This document shows positions 45,521 to 54,212 of a stretch of 64,000 bases of DNA, in pieces. The position numbers were made by a program, and so were the translations under genes. The first letter of the stretch is position 1. Each line of letters begins with the position of its first letter. The notes below the pieces were generated by a model, which made no database searches, was not told the origin of the DNA, and saw nothing but the letters and a program-made list of their open reading frames with translations. This DNA comes from Byssovorax sp. (GTDB lineage: Bacteria > Myxococcota_A > Polyangia > Polyangiales > Polyangiaceae). The DNA is taken from the NCBI GenBank assembly GCA_025362495.1, contig JANYGI010000231.1, positions 26,411-90,410 on the forward strand. Reading direction: 5' to 3'.

Positions 45521-47704
45521 ATGCGCTTGCGATCGACACTGACCCTCGGCTCAATCGGCGTGGTCCTCACGGTGCTCACCGGCGTTCATTGCGACGCCGG
45601 CGGCGGCGGTACCAAGACGGGTGGCACCGGCGGGAACACCGGCGGACCGGGGAGCGGCGGTGACAACCCGTTCGCCACGTCCAGCGGCGCGGGGGGCCTC
45701 GGCTTCCCGATGTCGACCGGCGCCGGCGGATCGATCGTGCCCGACGACGATCCCACCAACCCCAACATCACCCACCCCACCTGCGCGGCGGGGACCTGCG
45801 GTGATTTTCCGGCGAATCCCCTCCTCGGCGACGGGGTCCCGGCCAACGTGGCCACGCTGTTCGGCGCCGCCGACAACTTCAGCTCCGGCGCGCTCTGCGT
45901 GCTCGAGCCCGAGCTCTCGGCCGCCGGCAAAGAGGGCGCGATGCTCCCCGCCAACTGGGTTCGCCCCCGGTTCCGCGTCGCCGCCGCGGGGCTCGATCTG
46001 TTCGAGATCCGCATGCATTCGCCGGCCGAGGCCCACGATCTCGTCGCCTACACCAAGCAGCCCACGTGGTATCTCCCGAAGGATATCTGGGCCGGCCCGG
46101 CCGACGTCGACGCCGGGCTCGCGGGCGGGACGGGGCTCGCCAACAACGGCGCGGGGGCGCCGATCACGGTCACCATCCGCGGCATCAACTCCAGCGCTCC
46201 GGGCGTGCCGGTCGGCATCAAGGGCGACTTCAACATCGCTCCCGTCATCGCCACGGGCAGCATGGTCTTCTGGACGGTGAACTCGGCGGCGGTCACCCCG
46301 CAGTCGAGCAAGCTCCTCGGGTTCACCATCGGCGACGAGGGCGCGGCCGAGGCGCTGAAGCTGACGGACCTCGAGTGGGGAGGCCAGATTGGCGAGGACG
46401 GCGCGGTGCTGCGCGGCTATTACGACAACCCCAAGCTCCCGGGGTTCGTCAACGGCCAGGTGCGCTGCATGGGCTGCCACACCTCGACGCCGGACGGGCA
46501 AGGCGTGCTGATCACCGACGACTGGCCCTGGGCCAAGGCCGCGGCGATGCTCACGAGCGGCAGCGTCGGCAAGGTGCCTGGCTACCTCGGGAAGGGCGCC
46601 GAGGCGGTGATGAAGATGCCGTGGTGGGGAACCCAGACGATGTCTGCGGCCCACTGGAAGGCGGGTGATCGCACCCTGGTCACGAGCTACGCCACCACGT
46701 TCAAGTCGGGTAAACCGCGCAACAAGCCCTGGCAGGCTCTGCCCTTCTACGACGCGCAGAACTCGGCCAACGACGACAAGGTCAAGTGGCACAAGCTCGC
46801 CTGGATCGATCTCGAGTCGACGGCGAGCATCGATGTCGCTGTCACGAGCACGCCCGACTACGGCAACCCGCTCAACCTCCGCGAGATGGCCGCGGCGGCG
46901 GCGCAAGGCACGACGTGGGACCTCATCGCCACCGGCGACAGCAACGTGAGCGAGGTGTCGCCCAGCATGAGCCACGCGGGCGACAAGATCGTCTACACGA
47001 CGACCGACTTCTCGCCGGACGGGCACCCGGACACCACCGCGAAGACGTCCGACGTCAAGGTGGTCGACTACAACAACCGCCTCGGCGGCGTCGCCAAGGC
47101 AGTCCCCGGCGCGTCGGATCCCGGTTACCTCGAGTATTACCCCTCGTTCTCGGCCGACGACAAGCTCATCGCCTTCACGCGCGCCCCGAACCCGACGGCG
47201 GCCTCGCCGGATGGGCCGTATTACAACCGCTTCGGAGAGGCGATGATCATCCCGGCCGAGGGCGGGACGCCGGTCTCGCTCGCGGCCAACGTGCCCAACG
47301 CCTGCGGCGGCGACGACGTGTCCAAGGGGATCATCAACAGCTGGCCGAAGTGGTCGCCGGACGCGTTCACCGCCCACGGAAAGACGTACTACTTCGTGAT
47401 CTTCTCGTCGGCGCGCAAATACAAGGACGAGTTCTCGGAGCAGTTCTCGTTGCCGACCAATCCCCTCTCGGCCTTCAAGGGGCTGAACGCGTCGTCGCAG
47501 CTCTACCTCGCGGCGGTCGTGGTCGACAAGGCGACCGGCAAGATCACCACGTACCCGGCCGTCTACATCTGGAACCAGAACCGGACGCCGGGAGCGATGG
47601 GCAACGGCGTTGGTATCCAGTTCAGCAACCTGACGCCGGCGTGGGATCCCTTCAAGCTGCCGCCGCTGATCATCGACATGGTGCCCACCGACGTGCCCAA
47701 GTGA
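45521..47704 (+). CDS. CxxCH and PD40-propeller lipoprotein, cellulose-locus paralogue B
   Basis: 727 residues, a clear relative of the 28788-30605 protein. Secretion signal (LGSIGVVLTVLTGVHCDAGG; the lipobox is weak), Gly-rich tether, an Ig-like domain with NWVRPRFRV, one CMGCH site (Cys 316, Cys 319, His 320) in CMGCHTSTPDGQGVLITDDW, and PD40-like repeats (YPSFSADDKLIAFTR). It carries insertions of about 120 residues relative to paralogue A. GGGAGGTGAGCTTC precedes ATG 45521. It is divergent from the TetR gene, with two operator-like repeats between, so it is the best candidate for TetR control. Confidence 0.72.
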   Translation: MRLRSTLTLGSIGVVLTVLTGVHCDAGGGGTKTGGTGGNTGGPGSGGDNPFATSSGAGGLGFPMSTGAGGSIVPDDDPTNPNITHPTCAAGTCGDFPANPLLGDGVPANVATLFGAADNFSSGALCVLEPELSAAGKEGAMLPANWVRPRFRVAAAGLDLFEIRMHSPAEAHDLVAYTKQPTWYLPKDIWAGPADVDAGLAGGTGLANNGAGAPITVTIRGINSSAPGVPVGIKGDFNIAPVIATGSMVFWTVNSAAVTPQSSKLLGFTIGDEGAAEALKLTDLEWGGQIGEDGAVLRGYYDNPKLPGFVNGQVRCMGCHTSTPDGQGVLITDDWPWAKAAAMLTSGSVGKVPGYLGKGAEAVMKMPWWGTQTMSAAHWKAGDRTLVTSYATTFKSGKPRNKPWQALPFYDAQNSANDDKVKWHKLAWIDLESTASIDVAVTSTPDYGNPLNLREMAAAAAQGTTWDLIATGDSNVSEVSPSMSHAGDKIVYTTTDFSPDGHPDTTAKTSDVKVVDYNNRLGGVAKAVPGASDPGYLEYYPSFSADDKLIAFTRAPNPTAASPDGPYYNRFGEAMIIPAEGGTPVSLAANVPNACGGDDVSKGIINSWPKWSPDAFTAHGKTYYFVIFSSARKYKDEFSEQFSLPTNPLSAFKGLNASSQLYLAAVVVDKATGKITTYPAVYIWNQNRTPGAMGNGVGIQFSNLTPAWDPFKLPPLIIDMVPTDVPK

Positions 47705-47713
47705 TCGTCGGAG

Positions 47714-47776
47714 CCGCCTGACCCGCCTGACCCGCCTGACCCGGACCTGGCACGAGGCTCGATGAACGAGCCTCGT
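47714..47776. terminator. Tandem 9-mer and strong hairpin between convergent genes
   Basis: Three head-to-tail copies of CCGCCTGAC (47714-47740) are followed by a perfect 10-bp stem ACGAGGCTCG / CGAGCCTCGT with loop ATGAA (47752-47776). They lie between the CxxCH lipoprotein stop (47704) and the CBM11-like gene stop (47803), so the hairpin is a likely terminator. Confidence 0.6.
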
Positions 47777-47802
47777 CCCGACCGGACGAGAGCGCCTGAT
47801 CC

Positions 47803-48699
47803 TCAGTAAAGACCGATATCATCGATCCAGAAGTCCTCGGCGCCGATCCCGGCCTGGAACTGGATGGAGAGCACCGTCGTCGGATCCCAGGCCGCGGGGG
47901 TGCCCCAGTTCTGCTGCTTCAGGCTCGCGAAGGGGATGATGTACGGCTTCCACGCGCCGGTGAGGGCGAGTATCGCGCCGTGGCTGTCGCCGCAGCTGGT
48001 CGCGCAGGTGCCGCCCTCGGCGACGGCGACGGTGGCCAGGATCAGCACCTTCAAGCGAATCGAGGCGGGAGAGCCCTTGGCCCAGAAGGCGACTCCGGTG
48101 AAGGCCGCGACGCTATAGGCCTGCTTCGTCGTGCCGTCGTTGTGGAGATCGAAGCCCATTCCGCTGCCCCAGAGCGTGAATCCCGCCCCTGCGGTGTGCG
48201 CCGCCTCGGTGCTTGCGCCGTGGCCGTCGGCGATCATCTCGGGCAGGAAGGGGCCGCCGGCCACCGGGGCCTGCGTCGCGCCGACCGAGCCATCGTTGTA
48301 CGTGTACCAGCTCCCGATGCGGCCGCCTTGCTGGAGGATATTGCCGCTCCCGGCCTCCATGTCGTCAATCATGTCGCCCGCGCCGATGGTGACGCCGCCG
48401 GTGCCCGAGCTCGACGCGCTGCTCGACGCGCTCGCCGAGGCCGAGGCCGAGGTCGACGACGCGTCGCCGACACTGCCGCTCGTGGCGGTGCTGGTCGACG
48501 ACGCGCCGCCCGCGCCCGCGCTCGACGTGCTCGACGTGCCGCCGGCCGCGGTGGTCGTCGCGCCGCCTCCGCCGCTCGGCTCGGGCTCGTTGAAGGTGTA
48601 ATCGGGGTAGAAACACCCCGCCTGAGAGCCGTGGACGACGACCGCCGCGACCGCGGCGACCGTCGCTCCCGCGAGACGAGCCCAAGCGCTTCTGACCAT
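47803..48699 (-). CDS. CBM11-like carbohydrate-binding lipoprotein, second copy
   Basis: 298 residues. Secretion signal with lipobox SQAGC, a tether of about 70 residues rich in Thr, Ser and Ala, then a beta-sandwich domain like that of the 38351 protein (DMIDDMEAGSGNILQQGG, TGVAFWAKGSPASIRLKV, EDFWIDDIGLY). The match to CBM11 is weaker than for the first copy. GGGAGGGCTGACCC precedes the ATG at 48697-48699. It is divergent from the GH18 gene, with operator-like repeats in the 474-bp region between. Confidence 0.72.
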   Translation of the reverse strand: MVRSAWARLAGATVAAVAAVVVHGSQAGCFYPDYTFNEPEPSGGGGATTTAAGGTSSTSSAGAGGASSTSTATSGSVGDASSTSASASASASSSASSSGTGGVTIGAGDMIDDMEAGSGNILQQGGRIGSWYTYNDGSVGATQAPVAGGPFLPEMIADGHGASTEAAHTAGAGFTLWGSGMGFDLHNDGTTKQAYSVAAFTGVAFWAKGSPASIRLKVLILATVAVAEGGTCATSCGDSHGAILALTGAWKPYIIPFASLKQQNWGTPAAWDPTTVLSIQFQAGIGAEDFWIDDIGLY

Positions 48700-48721
48700 G
48701 GGTCAGCCCTCCCCTGGTGCG

Positions 48722-48745
48722 CGGTGGCAGGTGGTAGTGCCACGA
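48722..48745. promoter_or_regulatory. Third candidate TetR site (degenerate)
   Basis: CGGTGGCA, 8 bases, TGCCACGA has the same arm sequence and spacing as the two sites by the TetR gene, with two mismatches in the left arm. It is 23 bp upstream of the CBM11-like gene start. Confidence 0.45.
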
Positions 48746-48793
48746 ACTCGACCAGACCTCGACGCTATCTCCATCGCAGGCGGTTCGACAGGA

Positions 48794-48844
48794 CGAAACA
48801 CGTTCGAAACACGTTATTCGAACGGCGCGTCGCGTCGTGTTTCG
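48794..48844. promoter_or_regulatory. Clustered CGAAACACG repeats
   Basis: CGAAACACGTT occurs twice in direct tandem (48794-48804 and 48805-48815) and the inverted 9-mer CGTGTTTCG follows at 48836-48844. The cluster lies in the divergent region between the CBM11-like gene and the GH18 gene and looks like a regulator-binding array. The rest of the 48700-49173 gap shows no gene or other clear signal beyond the ribosome-binding site of the GH18 gene. Confidence 0.5.
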
Positions 48845-49173
48845 AAGGTCCGTCAGCGCCGGGATCCATGGATGCATCCTCGACGCGACGCGGAGAGATC
48901 GAGAGCGTGGAGATCGTTTCGCGTCATTCCGTACGGCGCGATTGCGCGCGGCGCGTCGCTGCTGGGATCAGGCGCTCGGGCGGCGCGGGCGCGGGTGATC
49001 GCGGGGATCACCGGCGCGATCGGCGCGATCGCACCCGCGGGGGTGGTCGCGCCGCGGCGGCCGCGAAATTGCCTGAGGGATCGCGACCTCGACGGCTGGC
49101 AAGGATCCTGCTCTTTCTCCTCGGCGTCGCGGCCCATCGCTTCTTGGCCGCCACGTACCCAGGGAGCACTTCC

Positions 49174-50682
49174 ATGTCACGAGCAAACCCGAACGCGTCG
49201 TTGCCTCTCGATGGTCTCCTCCGCAGCGGGCGCCCTGCCGCGCTCGCCGCGCTGATCCTGGGCGCCTCGGCGGGCTGCGCCGGCGTGAGCGCGGATCTCT
49301 CGGAGGACGTGGATGGAGAAGTGGAGTCGATCACGGCGACGCAGCTCACGGTCACGCTGAAGACGTGGGGTGGCAGTTACCTCGTGGCCGACAAGGGCGG
49401 CGGCGCCGATCTGATGGCCTACAGCACCCAGGCGAAGGAGTGGGAGACGTTCACGCTCACCGATCTCAACGGTGGATCGCTGGTGAGCGGTGATGTCGTC
49501 ACGCTCCGGGGCAACAACGGACAGTGGGTGTCGGCCTCGCAGGGCGGGGGCGGCAAGCTCACGGTGACGGCCCCGTGGCAGAAGGCCTGGGAGCAGTTTC
49601 ACATCGTGAAGATCGGGGGCAGCGGCGCCATCGCGAGCGGCGACAAGATCGCCCTGCAAACCACCCTCGGCGGAGAGTACCTGTCGGCGGCCAACGCCGG
49701 TGGCAGCACGATCTCGGCGACGGCGCCCTGGACCAGGGAGTGGGAGACGCTGACGATGACCGTCGGCACCCCGGGCGGCGGCGGCGGTGGTGGTAACGGC
49801 GGTGGAAACGGCGTGACGGAGTACGCACCGTATTTCCCCACCTGGACCTGGGACAACGGCTCGACGTACCCCTACTCGAACCTGGTCGATCTGCGGAACA
49901 AGACGGGCATCACCGGGGTGACCCTGGCGTTCGTGCTCGCGGGGAACGGCTGCAAGACGGACGGCGACGTGATCTCCCACGTGGCCGATATCAAGGCGTT
50001 CGTCGCCATGGGCGGGCACGTCAAGGCCTCGTTCGGCGGGGCGGCCGGCACGTACCTCGAGTACAACTGCGGTGATCCCGACTCGCTCGCCGCCGCGATG
50101 ACGGCGTTCGTCGACACCACGGGGATCAAGGATCTCGACTTCGACATCGAGCAGGACGGGGCCTATGGCCTGAGCAGCCTCCGCGGCAAGGCGCTCAAGA
50201 AAGTCCAGGATTCGCGCGGGATCAAGGTCTCGTTCACGCTGCCGGCCGAGCCGGGCGGCCTCGCCGACGGGGGCAAGCAGGTGGTGCAAGGCGCGCTCGG
50301 CGCGGGCGTCCAGATCTCGCACGTGAACCTGATGACGATGGATTACGGCCAGTTCCAGGGGCAGCCCCTCGGGCCGGTGGCGATCCAGTCCGTCAACGGC
50401 GCCAGGGGGCAGCTCAAATCGATGATCGGCGGCCTGTCCGACGCGCAGGCGTATGCCATGCTCGGGGCCACGGCGATGATTGGCACCAACGACACCGGCG
50501 AGGTGTTCTCGCTCGCGGACGCCGCGCAGCTCGCGACGTTCGCCCGCGACAATAAGCTCGGTCTGGTCTCGTTCTGGTCCATCGATCGCGACCGCAAATG
50601 CAGCTCGGGCTTCAACGACTGCTCGACGAAGAACAGCGGCTCGTTCGACTACCACAACATCCTCAAGACTTCGCAGCAGTGA
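49174..50682 (+). CDS. GH18 chitinase-like lipoprotein with beta-trefoil N-terminal domain
   Basis: 502 residues. Lipoprotein signal (LGASAGCAG), then a fascin-like beta-trefoil domain (residues about 50-190, three repeats around KEWETFTLTD, KAWEQFHIVK, REWETLTMTV), a poly-Gly hinge and a GH18 domain with DxDxDxE active site (DLDFDIEQD; Asp 324, catalytic Glu 326). It should hydrolyse chitin or related N-acetylglucosamine polymers by substrate-assisted catalysis. The trefoil probably binds carbohydrate. AGGGAGCACTTCC precedes the ATG. It ends the rightward run of carbohydrate genes. Confidence 0.87.
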   Translation: MSRANPNASLPLDGLLRSGRPAALAALILGASAGCAGVSADLSEDVDGEVESITATQLTVTLKTWGGSYLVADKGGGADLMAYSTQAKEWETFTLTDLNGGSLVSGDVVTLRGNNGQWVSASQGGGGKLTVTAPWQKAWEQFHIVKIGGSGAIASGDKIALQTTLGGEYLSAANAGGSTISATAPWTREWETLTMTVGTPGGGGGGGNGGGNGVTEYAPYFPTWTWDNGSTYPYSNLVDLRNKTGITGVTLAFVLAGNGCKTDGDVISHVADIKAFVAMGGHVKASFGGAAGTYLEYNCGDPDSLAAAMTAFVDTTGIKDLDFDIEQDGAYGLSSLRGKALKKVQDSRGIKVSFTLPAEPGGLADGGKQVVQGALGAGVQISHVNLMTMDYGQFQGQPLGPVAIQSVNGARGQLKSMIGGLSDAQAYAMLGATAMIGTNDTGEVFSLADAAQLATFARDNKLGLVSFWSIDRDRKCSSGFNDCSTKNSGSFDYHNILKTSQQ

Positions 50683-50743
50683 TGCCGCCCCGCCGGTGAG
50701 CGCCGGAGGCGCCTTTGCATCTTCGCGACGATCCTCGGTGCTC

Positions 50744-51259
50744 TCAGGTGAGGGGCGGCTCGCGGCCATAGCGCCGGTCGAGGAGCCGCCCGAGCCCGAG
50801 CACGGAAGCGCTCGAGACGACCGTCAGCGCGATGGCGGGAAGGCTCGCGCCGCCGCCGAGGCCCCGGATTGTCGCGACGATCACCACGAGCGGACGGAGC
50901 AGCGTGAACGGTCCGAGGATCGAGACGGTCGCGAGGATCCGCAGCTCGCGTCGCGCCGTCGCGTAGAGCACGAGCGCCGCGACGACGAGCAGCGCGTAGG
51001 CGAGGAACACGTGGAGCATCCTCGCGCCGATCGCGAGGAGCTCGGCGTAGAGCGCGGAGGGCGACCGCGCGAGCACGAGGGCGGCCAGGGTGAGGGCCGC
51101 GAGCGCGAGCACGAGGGCGACGCCGGCGCCCACGCCGACCAGCACCGCGCGCTGGTAATAGGCGCGCTTGAAGATGCGCGCGTCGCGCCCCGCCGCGGCG
51201 CGGAAGCCGGCGAACGCGGCGTCGATGATCGCCAGGACGGCGAGGAGCGCGGGGATCAC
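50744..51259 (-). CDS. Hypothetical membrane protein
   Basis: 171 residues with about four transmembrane helices (MIPALLAVLAIIDAAFAGF, AVLVGVGAGVALVLALAALT, AYALLVVAALVLY, LPAIALTVVSSASVLGLG). No family recognised. The GTG start at 51257-51259 overlaps the methyltransferase stop by four bases (GTGA), so it is the second gene of a coupled pair. Its stop converges with the GH18 gene. Confidence 0.65.
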   Translation of the reverse strand: MIPALLAVLAIIDAAFAGFRAAAGRDARIFKRAYYQRAVLVGVGAGVALVLALAALTLAALVLARSPSALYAELLAIGARMLHVFLAYALLVVAALVLYATARRELRILATVSILGPFTLLRPLVVIVATIRGLGGGASLPAIALTVVSSASVLGLGRLLDRRYGREPPLT

Positions 51260-52176
51260 GCGAGCTCGCCCAGGCGCCCGGCGAGCGGCCCGAGTCGCTC
51301 GAGATACGCGCCGCGCAGCTCGCGGCGAACGCCGACGAGCGCGAGCATCACCTTGAGCACGGGGACGAGCTCGCGCGCGCCGTCGTGCACGCCGACCGCG
51401 AATTCCGGGCAGGTGCGGCGCGCCGCCGCGGCGAGCGTATCCGGCGAATGGGCGCGCACCGCCGAGAGGACGCCGTCGTGGAGCGCGAGCGGCTCGCGCA
51501 TGCGCGCCCGATGAAAGATCCAGCTCCCGATCGGCGCGAGGTAGGTGGGCTTGGTGTCGAAGTGGAGGAACGCCGACGCGCCGCTCGCGCCTTGCTCGCC
51601 GAGGAAACGATCGAGAGACTCTCGGCGAAAGTGATGAATCACGCCCGTCGACGTGAAGATCGTCGCCGGCTCGCTCAGCTGGAAGGCGTTGGCCACCGCG
51701 AACTCGCAGCGCAGACCTTCCTCGGCGGCGAGGCGGGTCGCGAAGGAGATGAACGGGGCGTTGTAGTCGCAGCCGATCAGCCGCGTGTCATCGCCGAGCC
51801 CGCCGTGCGCCGCGAGCCAGCGGATCACGTAGCCGAGGCCGCACCCGACATCGACGACGCGGTAGGGCCCGGGGACGCGCTCGCGGCGGAGCGTGTCGAG
51901 CAGCGGGACGAGCAGCGAACGCATGCGCTCGCCCTGACGAAACTCCTCGGAGAGGCGCTGGAGCTCGAGGTGCGCGCGGAGCAGCACCGCGTCGACGAAC
52001 CGCGCGTCGAGCACGCCCTCGGGGTGCGGCCAGCGCGCGACGAGGCGCGCCGCGGCGGACATGCCGTGTCGTTCGAGCGTGGCGAGGACCTCGTCGCGCG
52101 GGACGGGGAGGCGCTCCAGCGTCGCGGGCTCGAAGGCGATGACGAGGTCGGAGATCTCCGGACGATCCAGGGTCAT
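51256..52176 (-). CDS. SAM-dependent methyltransferase
   Basis: 306 residues. A Rossmann-type methyltransferase with motif I VVDVGCGLGYVIRWLAAHGG, an acidic motif II position (LIGCDYNAP), and a later GVIHHFRRESLDRFL motif, flanked by an N-terminal helical cap. The substrate is unknown. ATG 52174-52176 was preferred over an upstream TTG. It is followed by an overlapping gene for a four-helix membrane protein. Confidence 0.8.
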   Translation of the reverse strand: MTLDRPEISDLVIAFEPATLERLPVPRDEVLATLERHGMSAAARLVARWPHPEGVLDARFVDAVLLRAHLELQRLSEEFRQGERMRSLLVPLLDTLRRERVPGPYRVVDVGCGLGYVIRWLAAHGGLGDDTRLIGCDYNAPFISFATRLAAEEGLRCEFAVANAFQLSEPATIFTSTGVIHHFRRESLDRFLGEQGASGASAFLHFDTKPTYLAPIGSWIFHRARMREPLALHDGVLSAVRAHSPDTLAAAARRTCPEFAVGVHDGARELVPVLKVMLALVGVRRELRGAYLERLGPLAGRLGELA

Positions 52177-52225
52177 GCGGGGCAACGTGCTCGCACGGTA
52201 GCAGGGACGCTCTCGCTCGCGTCAA

Positions 52226-54136
52226 TCACCCGGGCGCGTCGGTGGCTCGAGGCGGGGCGGGGGCGATGGCGTCGAGCGGCGCGCCCTCGATGCGGCGAGT
52301 CTTCAGGTAGAGCAGCGAGAGGGCCACCATCCCGAACGGGGCGATCACCAGGTTGAACAGGTAGAGCCCCGTGAGCGCGACGGCGCCGGTCAGCGTGTCG
52401 GACGAGGTGCTGGCGACGGCGCGGTACGGGTGGCGCGAGAGCTGCGCGAACGCGAGGAGGAACCACGGAACGACGAGCGCGTGCGGCAGGAAGTTGAAGA
52501 CCATCATGTCGGTCGACGTCGAGCGGCACGGGCGCGTGAGCGCGATCGAGCGGCGGAGCGCGGCGAGCCCCCCGCAGCGCTCCGTCGCCACCACCGAGGG
52601 GTACACGGCGAGGGCACGCGCGACGCGCGAGAACGCGGCGAGCGTCATCATCTCGAGCACGAGCGTGATCACGACCTCTCCGCTCGCGGGATCGGCCACG
52701 CCTTCGATCACGAGGCCGGCGCGCCGGGTGATCCAGTCGAACGGGACGCGGATCGCGATGATGATCACCAGCGCGAGCGCCGTGGTCAGCAGCGTGGGCA
52801 CGAGCGAGCTCCGCAGGCAGCGCAGCACCTCGGACACCGACAGCGCGACGCGGGGTGGGCCGAGCGGCTCCTGCTCGATCGCGAGCACGAGCCGCGTGGC
52901 GAGGCCCATGCTCACCGGGACGAGGAAGATCACGCAGAGCGCGTGGGCGAAGATCGCGGAGGCGCCGAGCGCGCGGCCGACGCCGACCGACAGCGCGCCC
53001 GCGGTGACGAGGCGCCGGTTGAGAATGCGCAGCGACGCGAGCGCGAGGATCGGCCCGTACGCGATGAGCGAGACGCGGAGCAGGGCCGGGAAGTTGTCGA
53101 CGGTGAACGTGACCGCGCGCCGGACGAGCTCGCCGCTCGGCTCGGCCGCCGCGGCGAGCGCCGTGGCGAACGATCGCGCCGACGAGGGCCTCTTCGCGGC
53201 GTCTTTCTCGAGGGCCGACATCACCACGCTCGCCACGGCCGCGGGCAGCTCCGGGGCGCGCTCCGTGAGGGGCGGCGGCGGCGCGCGGATGTGCTCCATG
53301 TAGAGCGACGCGTGCTGGCCGGTGAACGGCGCCACGCCCGCGAGCAGGCGGTAGGCGATGATCCCCAGGCTGTACACGTCGGAGCGCGCGTCCACCGCGC
53401 GGTTGAGCCACTGCTCGGGGGACATGTAGAGCGGCGTCCCGAGCAGCACGTCCATCGTCAGGCTCGCGCCTTGCGGCGCGGGGCCCCTGGATTTCCCGTG
53501 CGTGGCCACGACGAGCGTCGAGCCGTCGGGATCGACGCGCCGATCGTGGAGCACGACGTCGCACAGCGCCGGCGCCTCGATCGGCGCCGCGGCGCGCTCG
53601 GGCTGCACGCCGGCGCGGAGCTTGGCCACGCCGAAGTCGAGGACCTTGACGTGGTAGCCGCTCGGCGCGCGGTGCTCGAGCCAGATGTTCTCGGGCTTGA
53701 GATCGCGGTGAATGATGCCGAGCCGGTGCGCCTCCTCGACGGCGGCGCACGTCTGCTCGAGGATGTCCACCGCGAGCGGGAGCGGCAGGCGGCAGGTGTG
53801 CTCGAGCAGCTCGGCCAGGGTCTGCCCGACGAGGTGCTCCATCACCAGATAGGCGAGACGATCGTCACCCGACGTCGCGAAGCCGAAGTCGGTGACGTTG
53901 ACGATGTGCGGGTGGCGGAGCTGCCCCGTGGCGCGGGCCTCGCGCTTGAAGCGCTCGACCACCAGCTCGTCGGTCATCAGCTCGGGGGTGATCACCTTCA
54001 GCGCGACGAGGCGGCCCGTGCCCTCGTGGACCGCGAGGTACACCGCGCCCATACCACCCAGCCCGATGAGCTTGATAATGCGGTACTTCTCATCGATGAC
54101 GTCACCGATGATGCGCTCGTGATCCCCCGTGGCCAT
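52226..54136 (-). CDS. Ser/Thr protein kinase with polytopic membrane tail
   Basis: 636 residues. An N-terminal Hanks-type kinase (glycine loop GLGGMGAVYL, Lys 47, HRDLKPEN with Asp 145, DFG 167-169, GTPLYMSPEQ) to about residue 330, then about six hydrophobic helices (for example FAHALCVIFLVPVSMGLATR, TLLTTALALVIIIAIRV, TGLYLFNLVIAPFGMVALSL) instead of the usual single helix and sensor. Such a tail may sense membrane state or form a transporter-like module. It starts 77 bp after the small peptide gene on the same strand; whether the kinase belongs to that locus is not clear. Confidence 0.88.
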   Translation of the reverse strand: MATGDHERIIGDVIDEKYRIIKLIGLGGMGAVYLAVHEGTGRLVALKVITPELMTDELVVERFKREARATGQLRHPHIVNVTDFGFATSGDDRLAYLVMEHLVGQTLAELLEHTCRLPLPLAVDILEQTCAAVEEAHRLGIIHRDLKPENIWLEHRAPSGYHVKVLDFGVAKLRAGVQPERAAAPIEAPALCDVVLHDRRVDPDGSTLVVATHGKSRGPAPQGASLTMDVLLGTPLYMSPEQWLNRAVDARSDVYSLGIIAYRLLAGVAPFTGQHASLYMEHIRAPPPPLTERAPELPAAVASVVMSALEKDAAKRPSSARSFATALAAAAEPSGELVRRAVTFTVDNFPALLRVSLIAYGPILALASLRILNRRLVTAGALSVGVGRALGASAIFAHALCVIFLVPVSMGLATRLVLAIEQEPLGPPRVALSVSEVLRCLRSSLVPTLLTTALALVIIIAIRVPFDWITRRAGLVIEGVADPASGEVVITLVLEMMTLAAFSRVARALAVYPSVVATERCGGLAALRRSIALTRPCRSTSTDMMVFNFLPHALVVPWFLLAFAQLSRHPYRAVASTSSDTLTGAVALTGLYLFNLVIAPFGMVALSLLYLKTRRIEGAPLDAIAPAPPRATDAPG

Positions 54137-54212
54137 TCCCGGCGAGACTATCCGGGTTGGGGCGGACAACCAAAGAGTGAGAAGGTAATCGCCCCCGGGC
54201 TCGTGGCGGCCG

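Noticed and set aside
47980..50682. A 900-residue reading of the GH18 protein
   Set aside because: The upstream 400 residues are antisense to the CBM11-like gene; the signal peptide and ribosome-binding site at 49174 fix the start.
50700..50712. Terminator after the GH18 gene
   Set aside because: The stem is only 5 bp with a 3-base loop and three T residues; too weak to call in DNA of this GC content.
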